Of a stretch of 64,000 nt of DNA, positions 18,345 through 26,265 are shown one piece after another; positions within the stretch are counted from its first letter, which is position 1, and each line of letters begins with the position of its first letter. The position numbers were made by a program, and so were the translations under genes. Origin of the DNA: Niastella sp. OAS944 (GTDB lineage: Bacteria; Bacteroidota; Bacteroidia; Chitinophagales; Chitinophagaceae); NCBI GenBank assembly GCA_024809215.1, contig JANUBW010000013.1, forward strand, positions 186,001 through 250,000, read 5' to 3'. The notes under the pieces are model-generated. The model did no database searches, had not been told where the DNA came from, and saw only the letters and a program-made list of their open reading frames with translations.

Positions 18345-18641
18345 TTGAAATTATTTAAAAACATACCGGCCTGGCTAAAAAACAAATACCTGCTCACCAT
18401 TATGGTATTCTCGGTATGGCTGTTATTCTTTGACGACCGCGACATTATAACCACCCACTTCAAGCACCGCAACGAACTTAAACAGCTGGAACAGAGCCGT
18501 GATTACTACCTTCAGCAGATAGATACCACCAAAAAAGAGCTCGAAGACCTGAAGCAGAACCCCGAAATGCTGGAAAAATACGCCCGGGAAAAGTACTGGA
18601 TGAAAAAAGAGAACGAAGATTTGTTCATATTACCTGAATAA
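18345..18641 (+). CDS. FtsB/DivIC-type septum formation initiator family protein
   Basis: A 98-residue protein with one membrane segment (about residues 14-29, KYLLTIMVFSVWLLFFDDRD) followed by a coiled coil (about 40-75, LKQLEQSRDYYLQQIDTTKK) and the family end block MLEKYAREKYWMKKENEDLF, matching the septum initiator family. These bitopic proteins join FtsL/FtsQ homologues at the division site. The start is a TTG at 18345: the nearest upstream ATG (18338) is followed at once by TAA, and the N-terminus KLFKNIPAWLKNKY fits homologues. It lies downstream of eno across a word palindrome. Confidence 0.85.
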   Translation: MKLFKNIPAWLKNKYLLTIMVFSVWLLFFDDRDIITTHFKHRNELKQLEQSRDYYLQQIDTTKKELEDLKQNPEMLEKYAREKYWMKKENEDLFILPE

Positions 18642-18824
18642 GTTGTTTTGGGGTGCACTATTGCATCATTCACCGCCTTTTTCTATCTTTCCACCGAAAT
18701 AGCCCTCTCCCATCCAATTTCCGCACAATAAGAGAAACCTAATATCGTTTTATAACACGGACGGACTCCGAAATTGACTCTTTCGGAATTAACTAAGGAC
18801 ATAAAGGACATAAATGGTTTGCCT

Positions 18825-19061
18825 ATGACTATTCTCTTTACACCGGAGGACCTTTTACGCTATTTGTACAAAGAAACCTCGCCGGCAATGAATGCCGCAA
18901 TTGAAGCTGCATTGGAGGAAGACTGGACGCTTCGCGAAAAATTAGAAGTATTAAAAGCATCTGCCCGAAACCTGGACAAGATCGTTGAATCTCCCAGAAC
19001 TGAAGTTATTATGAACGTATTGCAATATGCCCGCGAATCGGCATTGCAACTACATAATTAA
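18825..19061 (+). CDS. Small hypothetical protein
   Basis: A 78-residue acidic, helical protein (MTILFTPEDLLRYLYKETSP, then AAIEAALEEDWTLREKLEVL). It has no signal peptide or membrane segment. The frame is also open upstream to a TTG at 18774, which would add 17 residues; the ATG at 18825 is preferred because the conserved-looking part starts there, but the choice is uncertain. The TPEDLLRYLY..T and helical EEDW.LREKL segments suggest a small helical bundle, perhaps a regulator fragment. No family recognised. nth follows 94 bases downstream. Confidence 0.6.
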   Translation: MTILFTPEDLLRYLYKETSPAMNAAIEAALEEDWTLREKLEVLKASARNLDKIVESPRTEVIMNVLQYARESALQLHN

Positions 19062-19155
19062 CACTTCCGGCAGAACCCGTAGCCAGCAATAATGTAACAA
19101 TCATTGGGCTACATTAATCCACTCCCTTAATTTCGCAGTCATTCTAAGAGGAAGA

Positions 19156-19809
19156 ATGACAAGAAAACAAAGATTCCAGTACGTAATTGACTTTTTTTTG
19201 CATCATGCACCCGATGCGGAAACTGAGTTGCTGTATGATAATCCCTACCAGCTGCTGGTTGCGGTAATACTTTCAGCCCAGTGCACCGACAAACGGGTTA
19301 ACATGACTACGCCGGCCATATTTGAAAAATATCCGGACGCGGACAGTTTGTCAAAAGCCACTTTTGACGAACTGTTCCCGTTAATAAGGAGTATCTCGTA
19401 CCCCAACAACAAAACAAAACACCTGATTGGAATGGCCAAAATGCTGCAGGAGCAGTTCAATGGCGAAGTTCCTCTTACGGTTGATGAGCTTGTTCAACTT
19501 CCGGGCGTTGGCCGCAAAACGGCTAATGTAATAACCTCGGTAGTTGATCAGCAACCCAATATGGCGGTAGACACTCACGTTTTCCGCGTATCGGCACGTA
19601 TTGGCCTCACCCTTAATGCCACCACCCCACTGGCAACGGAGAAACAACTCATTGCCCACATTCCCAAAGAATTGATCCATATAGCTCACCATTGGCTTAT
19701 TTTACACGGCCGGTATGTTTGCATTGCCCGTAACCCCAAATGCGATAAATGCGGAATTACAACGGCCTGTAAGTATTTTCAAAAGAATGTTGCGCCAAAG
19801 AAGAAGTAG
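19156..19809 (+). CDS. nth: Endonuclease III (DNA glycosylase/AP lyase)
   Basis: Removes oxidised pyrimidines from DNA and nicks the abasic site. The 217-residue protein has the helix-hairpin-helix LPGVGRKTANV (residues 115-125) with catalytic Lys121, catalytic Asp139 in AVDTHVFRV, and the iron-sulphur cluster cysteines 189, 196, 199 and 205 in the C-X6-C-X2-C-X5-C pattern. It is complete and looks functional. It is followed by the AT-rich tandem repeat region with no clear terminator between. Confidence 0.96.
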   Translation: MTRKQRFQYVIDFFLHHAPDAETELLYDNPYQLLVAVILSAQCTDKRVNMTTPAIFEKYPDADSLSKATFDELFPLIRSISYPNNKTKHLIGMAKMLQEQFNGEVPLTVDELVQLPGVGRKTANVITSVVDQQPNMAVDTHVFRVSARIGLTLNATTPLATEKQLIAHIPKELIHIAHHWLILHGRYVCIARNPKCDKCGITTACKYFQKNVAPKKK

Positions 19810-19863
19810 AATTATTAACACACGGTCATTTTTATTGCCCGTCCGTTGGAATTTAGGGCGGGG

Positions 19864-20175
19864 TTTAATTGAAAAAAGAGGAAATAATTCTCAATTACAA
19901 GTCTTTTGAATTGAAAAAAAAGAACTGTTTGTTCAATTGGAGGTTCTCATAATTAAAAAATATGAATTGTTTTTTCAATTAGAAGTTCTTTCAATTGAAA
20001 AAAAAGAACAGTTGATTCAATTGGATAAGCTTTCAATTAAAAAGATTGTACAGTTTTTTCAATTGCGTGCACATCCAATTAAAAAGAATGTGCAGTTTTT
20101 TCAATCAGATGCGCTTCCAATTAAAAAGAATGCAGTTTTTTTTCAATCAGAAGTTCTTTCAATTAAAAAATAATT
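19864..20175. repeat. AT-rich 42-bp tandem repeat, hairpin-forming, frame-preserving
   Basis: About seven imperfect copies of a unit of roughly 42 bases with the core CAATTAAAAAGAATGTGCAG, then TTTTTTCAATT. Each unit contains AATTGAAAAAA or AATTAAAAA together with TTTTTTCAATT, so each can fold as a hairpin. Because 42 is a multiple of three, a frame stays open from TTG 19937 to 20173. It would encode a 14-residue repeat of the type LSIKKNVQFFQLEV. That frame has no ATG, and a stop codon (19907-19909) lies 27 bases before the TTG. There is no ribosome-binding site, so translation is doubtful. From 20176 to 20400 the sequence is AT-rich with no gene. Confidence 0.75.
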
Positions 20176-20400
20176 ACATTCTTTTCAATTGAATTAGCGT
20201 CCCTTTATTAGAAATAAATTGATTTTCAGGCATTTAAATCCATCAGCACGGCTGTTCTTTATAAAGAATCGTATTTGTCCCGATCTGAATGCACCAATGA
20301 GTACAAACAACACTTACGCATACATGATCAGGTATTATTTCTTCCAATCATTGTAGACAGTTTTCCCCATTTACCAGTAAAAATTAAACCATTACCAACT

Positions 20401-20408
20401 TATATTTG
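20401..20408 (+). promoter_or_regulatory. Promoter -7 box (TATATTTG) of the signalling operon
   Basis: TATATTTG matches TAnnTTTG exactly, 80 bases upstream of the ATG at 20489. No good TTTG was found 19-21 bases further upstream, so the promoter is only partly supported. Confidence 0.4.
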
Positions 20409-20488
20409 AATGTAGCAGCATCAATTATTACAAGCCAATTGGCATGGCACCAGATTTTGACATATAGCTGGTATTCCATTAGTATTTT

Positions 20489-21346
20489 ATGCTTTACAGA
20501 TATGCCAGCTTACTTTGCCTGTTCATTGCTTTTGCTACCAGTCGCTGCTCCCAGTCTGCCGACGCACGTACTGCATTTAAAAGCCCCGATGGATACGATT
20601 TAAATAAACCTTTCTTACTGAAATTGCCGGTTGAGCTCGACGAAATTTCAGGGCTCGCCTTTTATAGCCACGATACCAGCGTATTTGCCATAGGCGACGA
20701 GTTTGGCTATTTGTATAAGATACCCCTAACCAAAGGCAAACCGATACGTAAATGGAAGTTTTCGAACCAGGGCGATTATGAAGACCTGGTTATGGTTGAC
20801 AAGGTGTTTTATGTGCTGCAAAGCAATGGTAATATAACCGCCTTTACTTTCGATGACCATAACCAGATCCTGAGCCAGCAAAAAGAGTTTCCGGCCACGG
20901 GCAATGAGTTTGAGATCCTGTACTTTAACCATCACATCTTTAAACTTGTATTAATGTGTAAGGATTGTGAAACCGATAAAAAGAAAGCCTTATCGGTGAT
21001 CTACTTCAATTTGCTGAACAAACAGTTCGACGACTCAGCCTCCATCAACGTAACAGCTATTGCCAATATGGTGGGCGAAAAAAAGATCAAGTTCAAACCA
21101 TCAGCCGCTGCCTTACACCCTATAACCGATGAACTATATATTATTTCATCGATCAACAAGCTGGTGGTAGTATGTGATAAAAATGGCAATCCCAAACAAG
21201 CCTACCCCATAGATCCGGTACTGTTTAAACAACCCGAAGGAATTACATTTACGCCGCAAGGTGATATGATCATTTCAAATGAGGCCGCCGGGCGGGGTGT
21301 TGCTAACTTATTATTTTTTAAATACAACAAGAACGTGAAACCATGA
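20489..21346 (+). CDS. SdiA-regulated (YjiK-like) family beta-propeller protein
   Basis: A 285-residue exported protein with an N-terminal signal (MLYRYASLLCLFIAFATSRC); the Cys at 20 is a possible but poor lipobox (TSRC). The body carries blade-like repeats of the SdiA-regulated family: LPVELDEISGLAFYSHDTSVFAIGDE, GDYEDLVMVDKVFYVLQSNG, SAAALHPITDELYIISS and QPEGITFTPQGDMIISNEA. The acidic residues in EISGLAF, GDYEDLV and PEGI are conserved in that family. The biochemical role is unknown. Its TGA overlaps the ATG of the next gene (ATGA at 21343-21346), so the two are translationally coupled. Confidence 0.82.
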   Translation: MLYRYASLLCLFIAFATSRCSQSADARTAFKSPDGYDLNKPFLLKLPVELDEISGLAFYSHDTSVFAIGDEFGYLYKIPLTKGKPIRKWKFSNQGDYEDLVMVDKVFYVLQSNGNITAFTFDDHNQILSQQKEFPATGNEFEILYFNHHIFKLVLMCKDCETDKKKALSVIYFNLLNKQFDDSASINVTAIANMVGEKKIKFKPSAAALHPITDELYIISSINKLVVVCDKNGNPKQAYPIDPVLFKQPEGITFTPQGDMIISNEAAGRGVANLLFFKYNKNVKP

Positions 21347-24300
21347 GGTACCTGCTTGTCCTTTTTATAATGTTTGCCGGCCATGTACTGTTAGCTCAAA
21401 CGAACGAATCGGTTGCGGACTCGGTGGATAAACGGATTATTTTAATTGGCGACGCCGGTGCATTGGTCAATGGCAAACACCCGGTGTCAACAGCCGTGAA
21501 ACACTACATGCACCCCGACAAAAAAACAATCATTGTTTATCTGGGCGATAACCTGTACCAGTTTGGCCTGCCCGATGAAGGAAGCAGGAACTATGAATTA
21601 TCAAGAACGGTGCTCGATTCGCAAATGAACGTAATAGCCAATACACAGGCCCATATATACATGATACCTGGCAACCACGACTGGGCCAATGGCAGGTCCT
21701 ATGGCTGGGAAACGTTGTTGCGCCAGGAAGCCTATGTAAACCTGATGAAAGAAAAAAACGTTGAATTCATTCCAAATGAAGGTTGTCCGGGACCGGTAGA
21801 AGTACCCATTGGCAACGATGCGGTGATGATCGTTTTTGACAGCCAGTGGTTTTTACACCAAAACGATAAACCCGGCATTGAATGGGACTGCCCCTGCAAA
21901 ACAGAAAGCGAATTTATGCTACAGCTTAAAGAGATGCTGCGCAAAAATCTCAACAAGCTGGTAATTATTGCCTGCCACCACCCTTTTATGAGCAATGGCA
22001 TACATGGTGGCTACTTTGGTTTAAAACAACATATCTTTCCTTTTACCGACATGAAAAAGAATTTATACATTCCCCTGCCGGTATTAGGTTCAATTTATCC
22101 TATCAGCCGCAGTGTGTTTGGCAGTCCGCAGGACATCAGCTACCCGGCCTACACCAACATGGTAAACACAATACGCGCCGAAACAAGATTACATCCCAAT
22201 GTCATTTATGTCACCGGTCACGATCATAGCTTGCAGCTGCTCAAAGACACCAGCCATTATTATATTGTAAGCGGCAGCGGTTGCCATACCAGCCGGGTTG
22301 AAAAGAGTAAGAATTCACTGTATGTAAATGGCGATTCATTAGGCTTTGCCACACTGGAAATATCAAAAAATAAAACCGTACGGGCGAAATTCTATACAGT
22401 TGATATTGACTCTGAAACAGTGAAAGAAACATTTTCTAAAAACATTATCGACTTCTCAAAACCACCCACATTAAATGAAGACACGGCTAAATTACAAATA
22501 CCTCCCTACACAGATTATTATGAGGCCGCAGCCGGCGCTCATTATAAAGAAAATGCATCTGCTTTAAAACGGCTGATACTGGGAAACAATTACCGGAATA
22601 TCTGGGGCGAACCTGTAAAACTGAAAGTGTTTCGGCTTAAAGAAGAACATGGCGGTTTTAAGATCAAAAGCATGGGCGGCGGTAAGCAAACCAAATCGCT
22701 TACCCTCGAAGATAAAAATGGTAAGGAATGGACATTACGTACCATTGATAAAGATCCTGAACAGGCATTGCCCGAAAACCTGCGTAATACAGTGGCCGCA
22801 GAAATTGTACAGGATATGATCTCTGCTGCTCAGCCATATGCGCCCTTACCGGTTGCTTCATTGGCCGCATCTGCTCATATAGCTCATGCCACCCCACAGT
22901 TCTTCCTGGTGCCCGATGACCTGGCCTTTGGCGTGTACCGGCCCATGTTTGCCAATCAGGTTTGTATGCTTGAACAAAAGGATGCCTCCTGGGATGGCGC
23001 CGATACCAAAGGCTCCATAACAGTTATGAATAATTTAATTGAAGACAATAACAAACGTATTCTGCAAAAAGAAGTATTGAAAGCCCGCCTTCTCGATATA
23101 CTTATTGCCGATTGGGACCGCCACATAGACCAGTGGAAATGGGGTGTTAAGGATACCGGGCAAGGCAAATTATACTATCCCATTCCAAAAGATCGTGATC
23201 AGGCTTTCTTTAACTCAGATGGCTGGTTAATTGCCTGGATATCGCGCAAACGACTGCCCTTCTTAAAAGGGTTGAGATATAAAATTCATGATATAAACCA
23301 CCTGTCGGCCGTTTCAAAAGATTTTGACCGGGTATTCCTGAACCAGATCAACAGAACCGAATGGGATTCGGTAACTACTGTTTTCAGACGTGAAATGACA
23401 GATACAGCTATTCAACGGGCAATGAAAACAATGCCGCCCGAGATCTATGCGCTAAATGGTAAAGAAACCGCTGATAAACTCATTAGCCGCCGCAACGATC
23501 TTGAAAAAAAATCATTGAAGTATTATGATTTTCTGGCCAAACAGGTAACCGTTACAGGTAGCAACAAAACTGAATTATTTAAAGTATTCAATGAAGGAAA
23601 AAATGTACGGGTGCAGGTACAAGCCCATGAAGGAAAGGATAGCGGCTTTGTTATGTACGACCGCCTGTTCGATATTAGTAAAACAAAAGAAATACGTTTA
23701 TACGGTCTTCGCGGCAACGATAAGTTTGATATATCGGCCAACACGCCTAACAAAAGTTTCCTTCGCATAATCGGAGGCAAAGGCGACGATACCTTTCATA
23801 TAAATGGTAATATCAAAAACTATATATACGACCTCACCGGTGAAAAGAATTTTGTAGAAAAAGGAAAGAATACAAAAAACCGTTTCAGTTCCAACACTGA
23901 TGTAAACAAATATGATTTTACCGATCAATACCAGTATAACATTTTCCATTTCCCCCGTATAAATATCGGTTACAATGCAGATGATGGATTTATGTTTGGC
24001 TTTGGGTTATGGTACCGCCGGTATTCCTTCCGCAAAGAACCCTACTCTTCAGAACAACGATTGTCGGCTCTTTTTGCAGCCGGTCAAAAAGCCATGCAGG
24101 TTAAATACCGGGGCTTGTTTGTAAATGTGCTGCCCAAAACAGATGCAGTGATCTATGCAGAAATAATGAACCCCGCCCTGAATAATTTCTTTGGTTTTGG
24201 CAACAACACCAGGGTAAATACCGATTCAACTATAAAATATTACCGGGCACGGTATAAAGATGTAGCGGCAGACGTGTTATTAAGATATAAGGTAGCATCT

Positions 24301-25005
24301 GTGTTCAGTGTATTTGCGGGCCCATCTTATTACCGTTACTGGAATAAAACCGAAAACAACAAAGATTACATTCTGGGTAAACCATCGCTCATAGGCCTCG
24401 ATTCAAACGACGTGTATTCCGTAAAATCATACGTAGGCGGTAAAGCGGGTTTCCTGATCAACAACCTCAATAATGAACTGTTCCCTACCCGGGGAATAAA
24501 CTGGTTAACAACTTTCACGCATTTGCAACCACTGAACAAGACCAGTTCTCAATTAACTAAGTTGGAATCAGATATGACGGTATATGCCAGTATGAGCTTT
24601 CCGGCCCGCTGGGTAACGGTATTAAGAGTAGGCGCCGGCCGCATTTACAGCGATAGCCTTGAATATTTTCAGGCGCTTACATTGGGTGCCAACAACTACT
24701 TACGTGGCTTTAGAAAAAATCGCTTTGCAGGGCAGGGTCTCGCTTATGCAAGCCTTGAATTCAGGGTTAAATTATTCGACAGTAAATCGTATGTATTTCC
24801 CGGACAAGTTGGGCTGGTGGCATTTAACGATATAGGCCGTGTATGGTTAAATGGTGAACGTAGCAAACGCTGGCATTATGCCTATGGTGGCGGTTTTTAT
24901 TATGTGCCCTATAATATGGTGCTGGTATCTGCTACTGTTGCTTTATCGAGCGAAGAACGACTGGTGAACTTTACACTGGGCACAAAATTGAATTTAACAT
25001 TTTAA
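21343..25005 (+). CDS. Metallophosphoesterase - kinase-like - Omp85/D15 beta-barrel fusion
   Basis: A 1220-residue outer-membrane protein with signal peptide (residues 1-19, ending LLAQ). Residues 30-300 form a calcineurin-like phosphoesterase with all metal motifs: GDAG (Asp37), YLGDN (Asp69), GNHD (Asn111-His112), CHHP (His212/213) and GHDHS (His293/295). The middle (about 400-830) is less clear. It contains ILIADWDRHIDQW (about 585-600) and PIPKDRDQAF (about 613-622), resembling the catalytic DRH and metal-binding Asp motifs of atypical FAM20/CotH-like kinases, and a GGKGDDTF repeat near 810. From about 860 the chain is a barrel with LRGFRKNRFAGQGLAYASLE (RGF motif of Omp85/D15) and a terminal Phe (LNLTF). 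The phosphoesterase would face the periplasm or surface. The kinase-like reading is inference. Confidence 0.85.
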   Translation: MRYLLVLFIMFAGHVLLAQTNESVADSVDKRIILIGDAGALVNGKHPVSTAVKHYMHPDKKTIIVYLGDNLYQFGLPDEGSRNYELSRTVLDSQMNVIANTQAHIYMIPGNHDWANGRSYGWETLLRQEAYVNLMKEKNVEFIPNEGCPGPVEVPIGNDAVMIVFDSQWFLHQNDKPGIEWDCPCKTESEFMLQLKEMLRKNLNKLVIIACHHPFMSNGIHGGYFGLKQHIFPFTDMKKNLYIPLPVLGSIYPISRSVFGSPQDISYPAYTNMVNTIRAETRLHPNVIYVTGHDHSLQLLKDTSHYYIVSGSGCHTSRVEKSKNSLYVNGDSLGFATLEISKNKTVRAKFYTVDIDSETVKETFSKNIIDFSKPPTLNEDTAKLQIPPYTDYYEAAAGAHYKENASALKRLILGNNYRNIWGEPVKLKVFRLKEEHGGFKIKSMGGGKQTKSLTLEDKNGKEWTLRTIDKDPEQALPENLRNTVAAEIVQDMISAAQPYAPLPVASLAASAHIAHATPQFFLVPDDLAFGVYRPMFANQVCMLEQKDASWDGADTKGSITVMNNLIEDNNKRILQKEVLKARLLDILIADWDRHIDQWKWGVKDTGQGKLYYPIPKDRDQAFFNSDGWLIAWISRKRLPFLKGLRYKIHDINHLSAVSKDFDRVFLNQINRTEWDSVTTVFRREMTDTAIQRAMKTMPPEIYALNGKETADKLISRRNDLEKKSLKYYDFLAKQVTVTGSNKTELFKVFNEGKNVRVQVQAHEGKDSGFVMYDRLFDISKTKEIRLYGLRGNDKFDISANTPNKSFLRIIGGKGDDTFHINGNIKNYIYDLTGEKNFVEKGKNTKNRFSSNTDVNKYDFTDQYQYNIFHFPRINIGYNADDGFMFGFGLWYRRYSFRKEPYSSEQRLSALFAAGQKAMQVKYRGLFVNVLPKTDAVIYAEIMNPALNNFFGFGNNTRVNTDSTIKYYRARYKDVAADVLLRYKVASVFSVFAGPSYYRYWNKTENNKDYILGKPSLIGLDSNDVYSVKSYVGGKAGFLINNLNNELFPTRGINWLTTFTHLQPLNKTSSQLTKLESDMTVYASMSFPARWVTVLRVGAGRIYSDSLEYFQALTLGANNYLRGFRKNRFAGQGLAYASLEFRVKLFDSKSYVFPGQVGLVAFNDIGRVWLNGERSKRWHYAYGGGFYYVPYNMVLVSATVALSSEERLVNFTLGTKLNLTF

Positions 25006-25014
25006 TATTCCTGT

Positions 25015-26262
25015 ATGTCAACATATAATGCGCTGCTAATAGATACCGAAAGCTATGTAAAAACGCTGTTCAAACAGAACAACCTCGATAACCTGGTTTT
25101 TCATAACCTTGAGCATACAGAAACTGTTGTTGAAAGGGTACAGGAAATTGCATCGCATTATCAGCTGCCGCAAAAAGAATTGCTTGAACTGTCAATTGCC
25201 GCCTGGTTTCATGATACCGGGCACCTGATGGCCGACCCTTCGGGCCACGAACAAAAAAGCGTGGAACTAATGGAAGCATTTTTAAAAAGCAGGACCGACG
25301 ATGAAGAACTGATAAACAATGTAGCCGCGTTGATACGCATTACTAAATTTCCACCCACACCACAATCGTTACCCGAAATGATCATTTGCGATGCAGATAC
25401 CTATCATTTTGGCCTCGATGAATTTAAGCAAACCAACAAGGCCATGAAGAAAGAACTGGTGTTGCGCAACATGAACACCATGGTTATGGATTGGGAAAAC
25501 AACAGCCTTGAGTTACTTAAAAAACATCAGTTCTATACTGCATATTGTATTGACCTGTTACAGAGAGGAAAAGAAAAGAACATTCGCCGGCTCACAAAAA
25601 AAATTGGCAAACTGGAAGGGGCCAATGTTAGCGACACCCTAATTCAACCAGCAAGCGATGAAGACGAAACAAGCAAACGAAAAAACTCGTTCATAACACG
25701 AGGTATTCAAACCATGCTTCGGTTAACTTCCGAAAACCATGTGGAGTTAAGTAACATGGCAGATGGTAAAGCCAGCATATTGATAAGTGTGAATGCCATC
25801 ATCATCTCAGTTATTCTTTCCGTATTGATACGCCGTATTGAGGTTGATACACACTTAACAATACCAACATTTATTTTTCTGGCATCTTCATTAACTACCA
25901 TCATTATTGCCATTATGGCTACACGGCCCAAAGTATCAACAGGTAATTTCAGTCGCGAAGACATTCTGAATAAATCAACCAACCTGTTATTCTTTGGCAA
26001 CTTTTATAAAACAAAAGTGAATGAATACAAATGGGCCATGACCACCATGATGCGCGACCCCGATTATTTGTACAGTTCATTAATTATGGACATACATCAA
26101 CTGGGTGTTGTGCTGGCCAGAAAATACAAACTCATAAGGCTGGCCTATACCGTATTTATGATAGGGTTGTTTATTTCGGTGCTGGCATTTATGATTGCCA
26201 TTATGGTGCATACCCCACAACAACCGGTGATCAATTCAAATGTTTCACCCTATAGTTCATAA
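25015..26262 (+). CDS. HD domain - PycTM (Pycsar effector-type) membrane protein
   Basis: A 415-residue protein in two parts. Residues 20-180 form an HD metal-dependent phosphohydrolase with His34 (NLEHTETVVERV), His66-Asp67 (WFHDTGH) and Asp126 (ICDADTYHF). Residues 230-400 match the Pycsar effector membrane domain (formerly DUF5706): LSNMADGKASILISVNAIIISVILS followed by a second helix at 282-302, FFGNFYKTKVNEYKWAMTTM, and a last helix at 377-398. PycTM domains in anti-phage Pycsar systems respond to cyclic pyrimidine nucleotides and damage the inner membrane. It starts 9 bases after the phosphoesterase gene and ends 3 bases before a class III nucleotide cyclase gene. The HD part could hydrolyse the cyclase product; this is inference. 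Confidence 0.85.
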   Translation: MSTYNALLIDTESYVKTLFKQNNLDNLVFHNLEHTETVVERVQEIASHYQLPQKELLELSIAAWFHDTGHLMADPSGHEQKSVELMEAFLKSRTDDEELINNVAALIRITKFPPTPQSLPEMIICDADTYHFGLDEFKQTNKAMKKELVLRNMNTMVMDWENNSLELLKKHQFYTAYCIDLLQRGKEKNIRRLTKKIGKLEGANVSDTLIQPASDEDETSKRKNSFITRGIQTMLRLTSENHVELSNMADGKASILISVNAIIISVILSVLIRRIEVDTHLTIPTFIFLASSLTTIIIAIMATRPKVSTGNFSREDILNKSTNLLFFGNFYKTKVNEYKWAMTTMMRDPDYLYSSLIMDIHQLGVVLARKYKLIRLAYTVFMIGLFISVLAFMIAIMVHTPQQPVINSNVSPYSS

Positions 26263-26265
26263 TAT

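Noticed and set aside
19864..20175. CRISPR-like array
   Set aside because: Units are contiguous, AT-rich and degenerate, with no unique spacers of constant length and no cas genes nearby.
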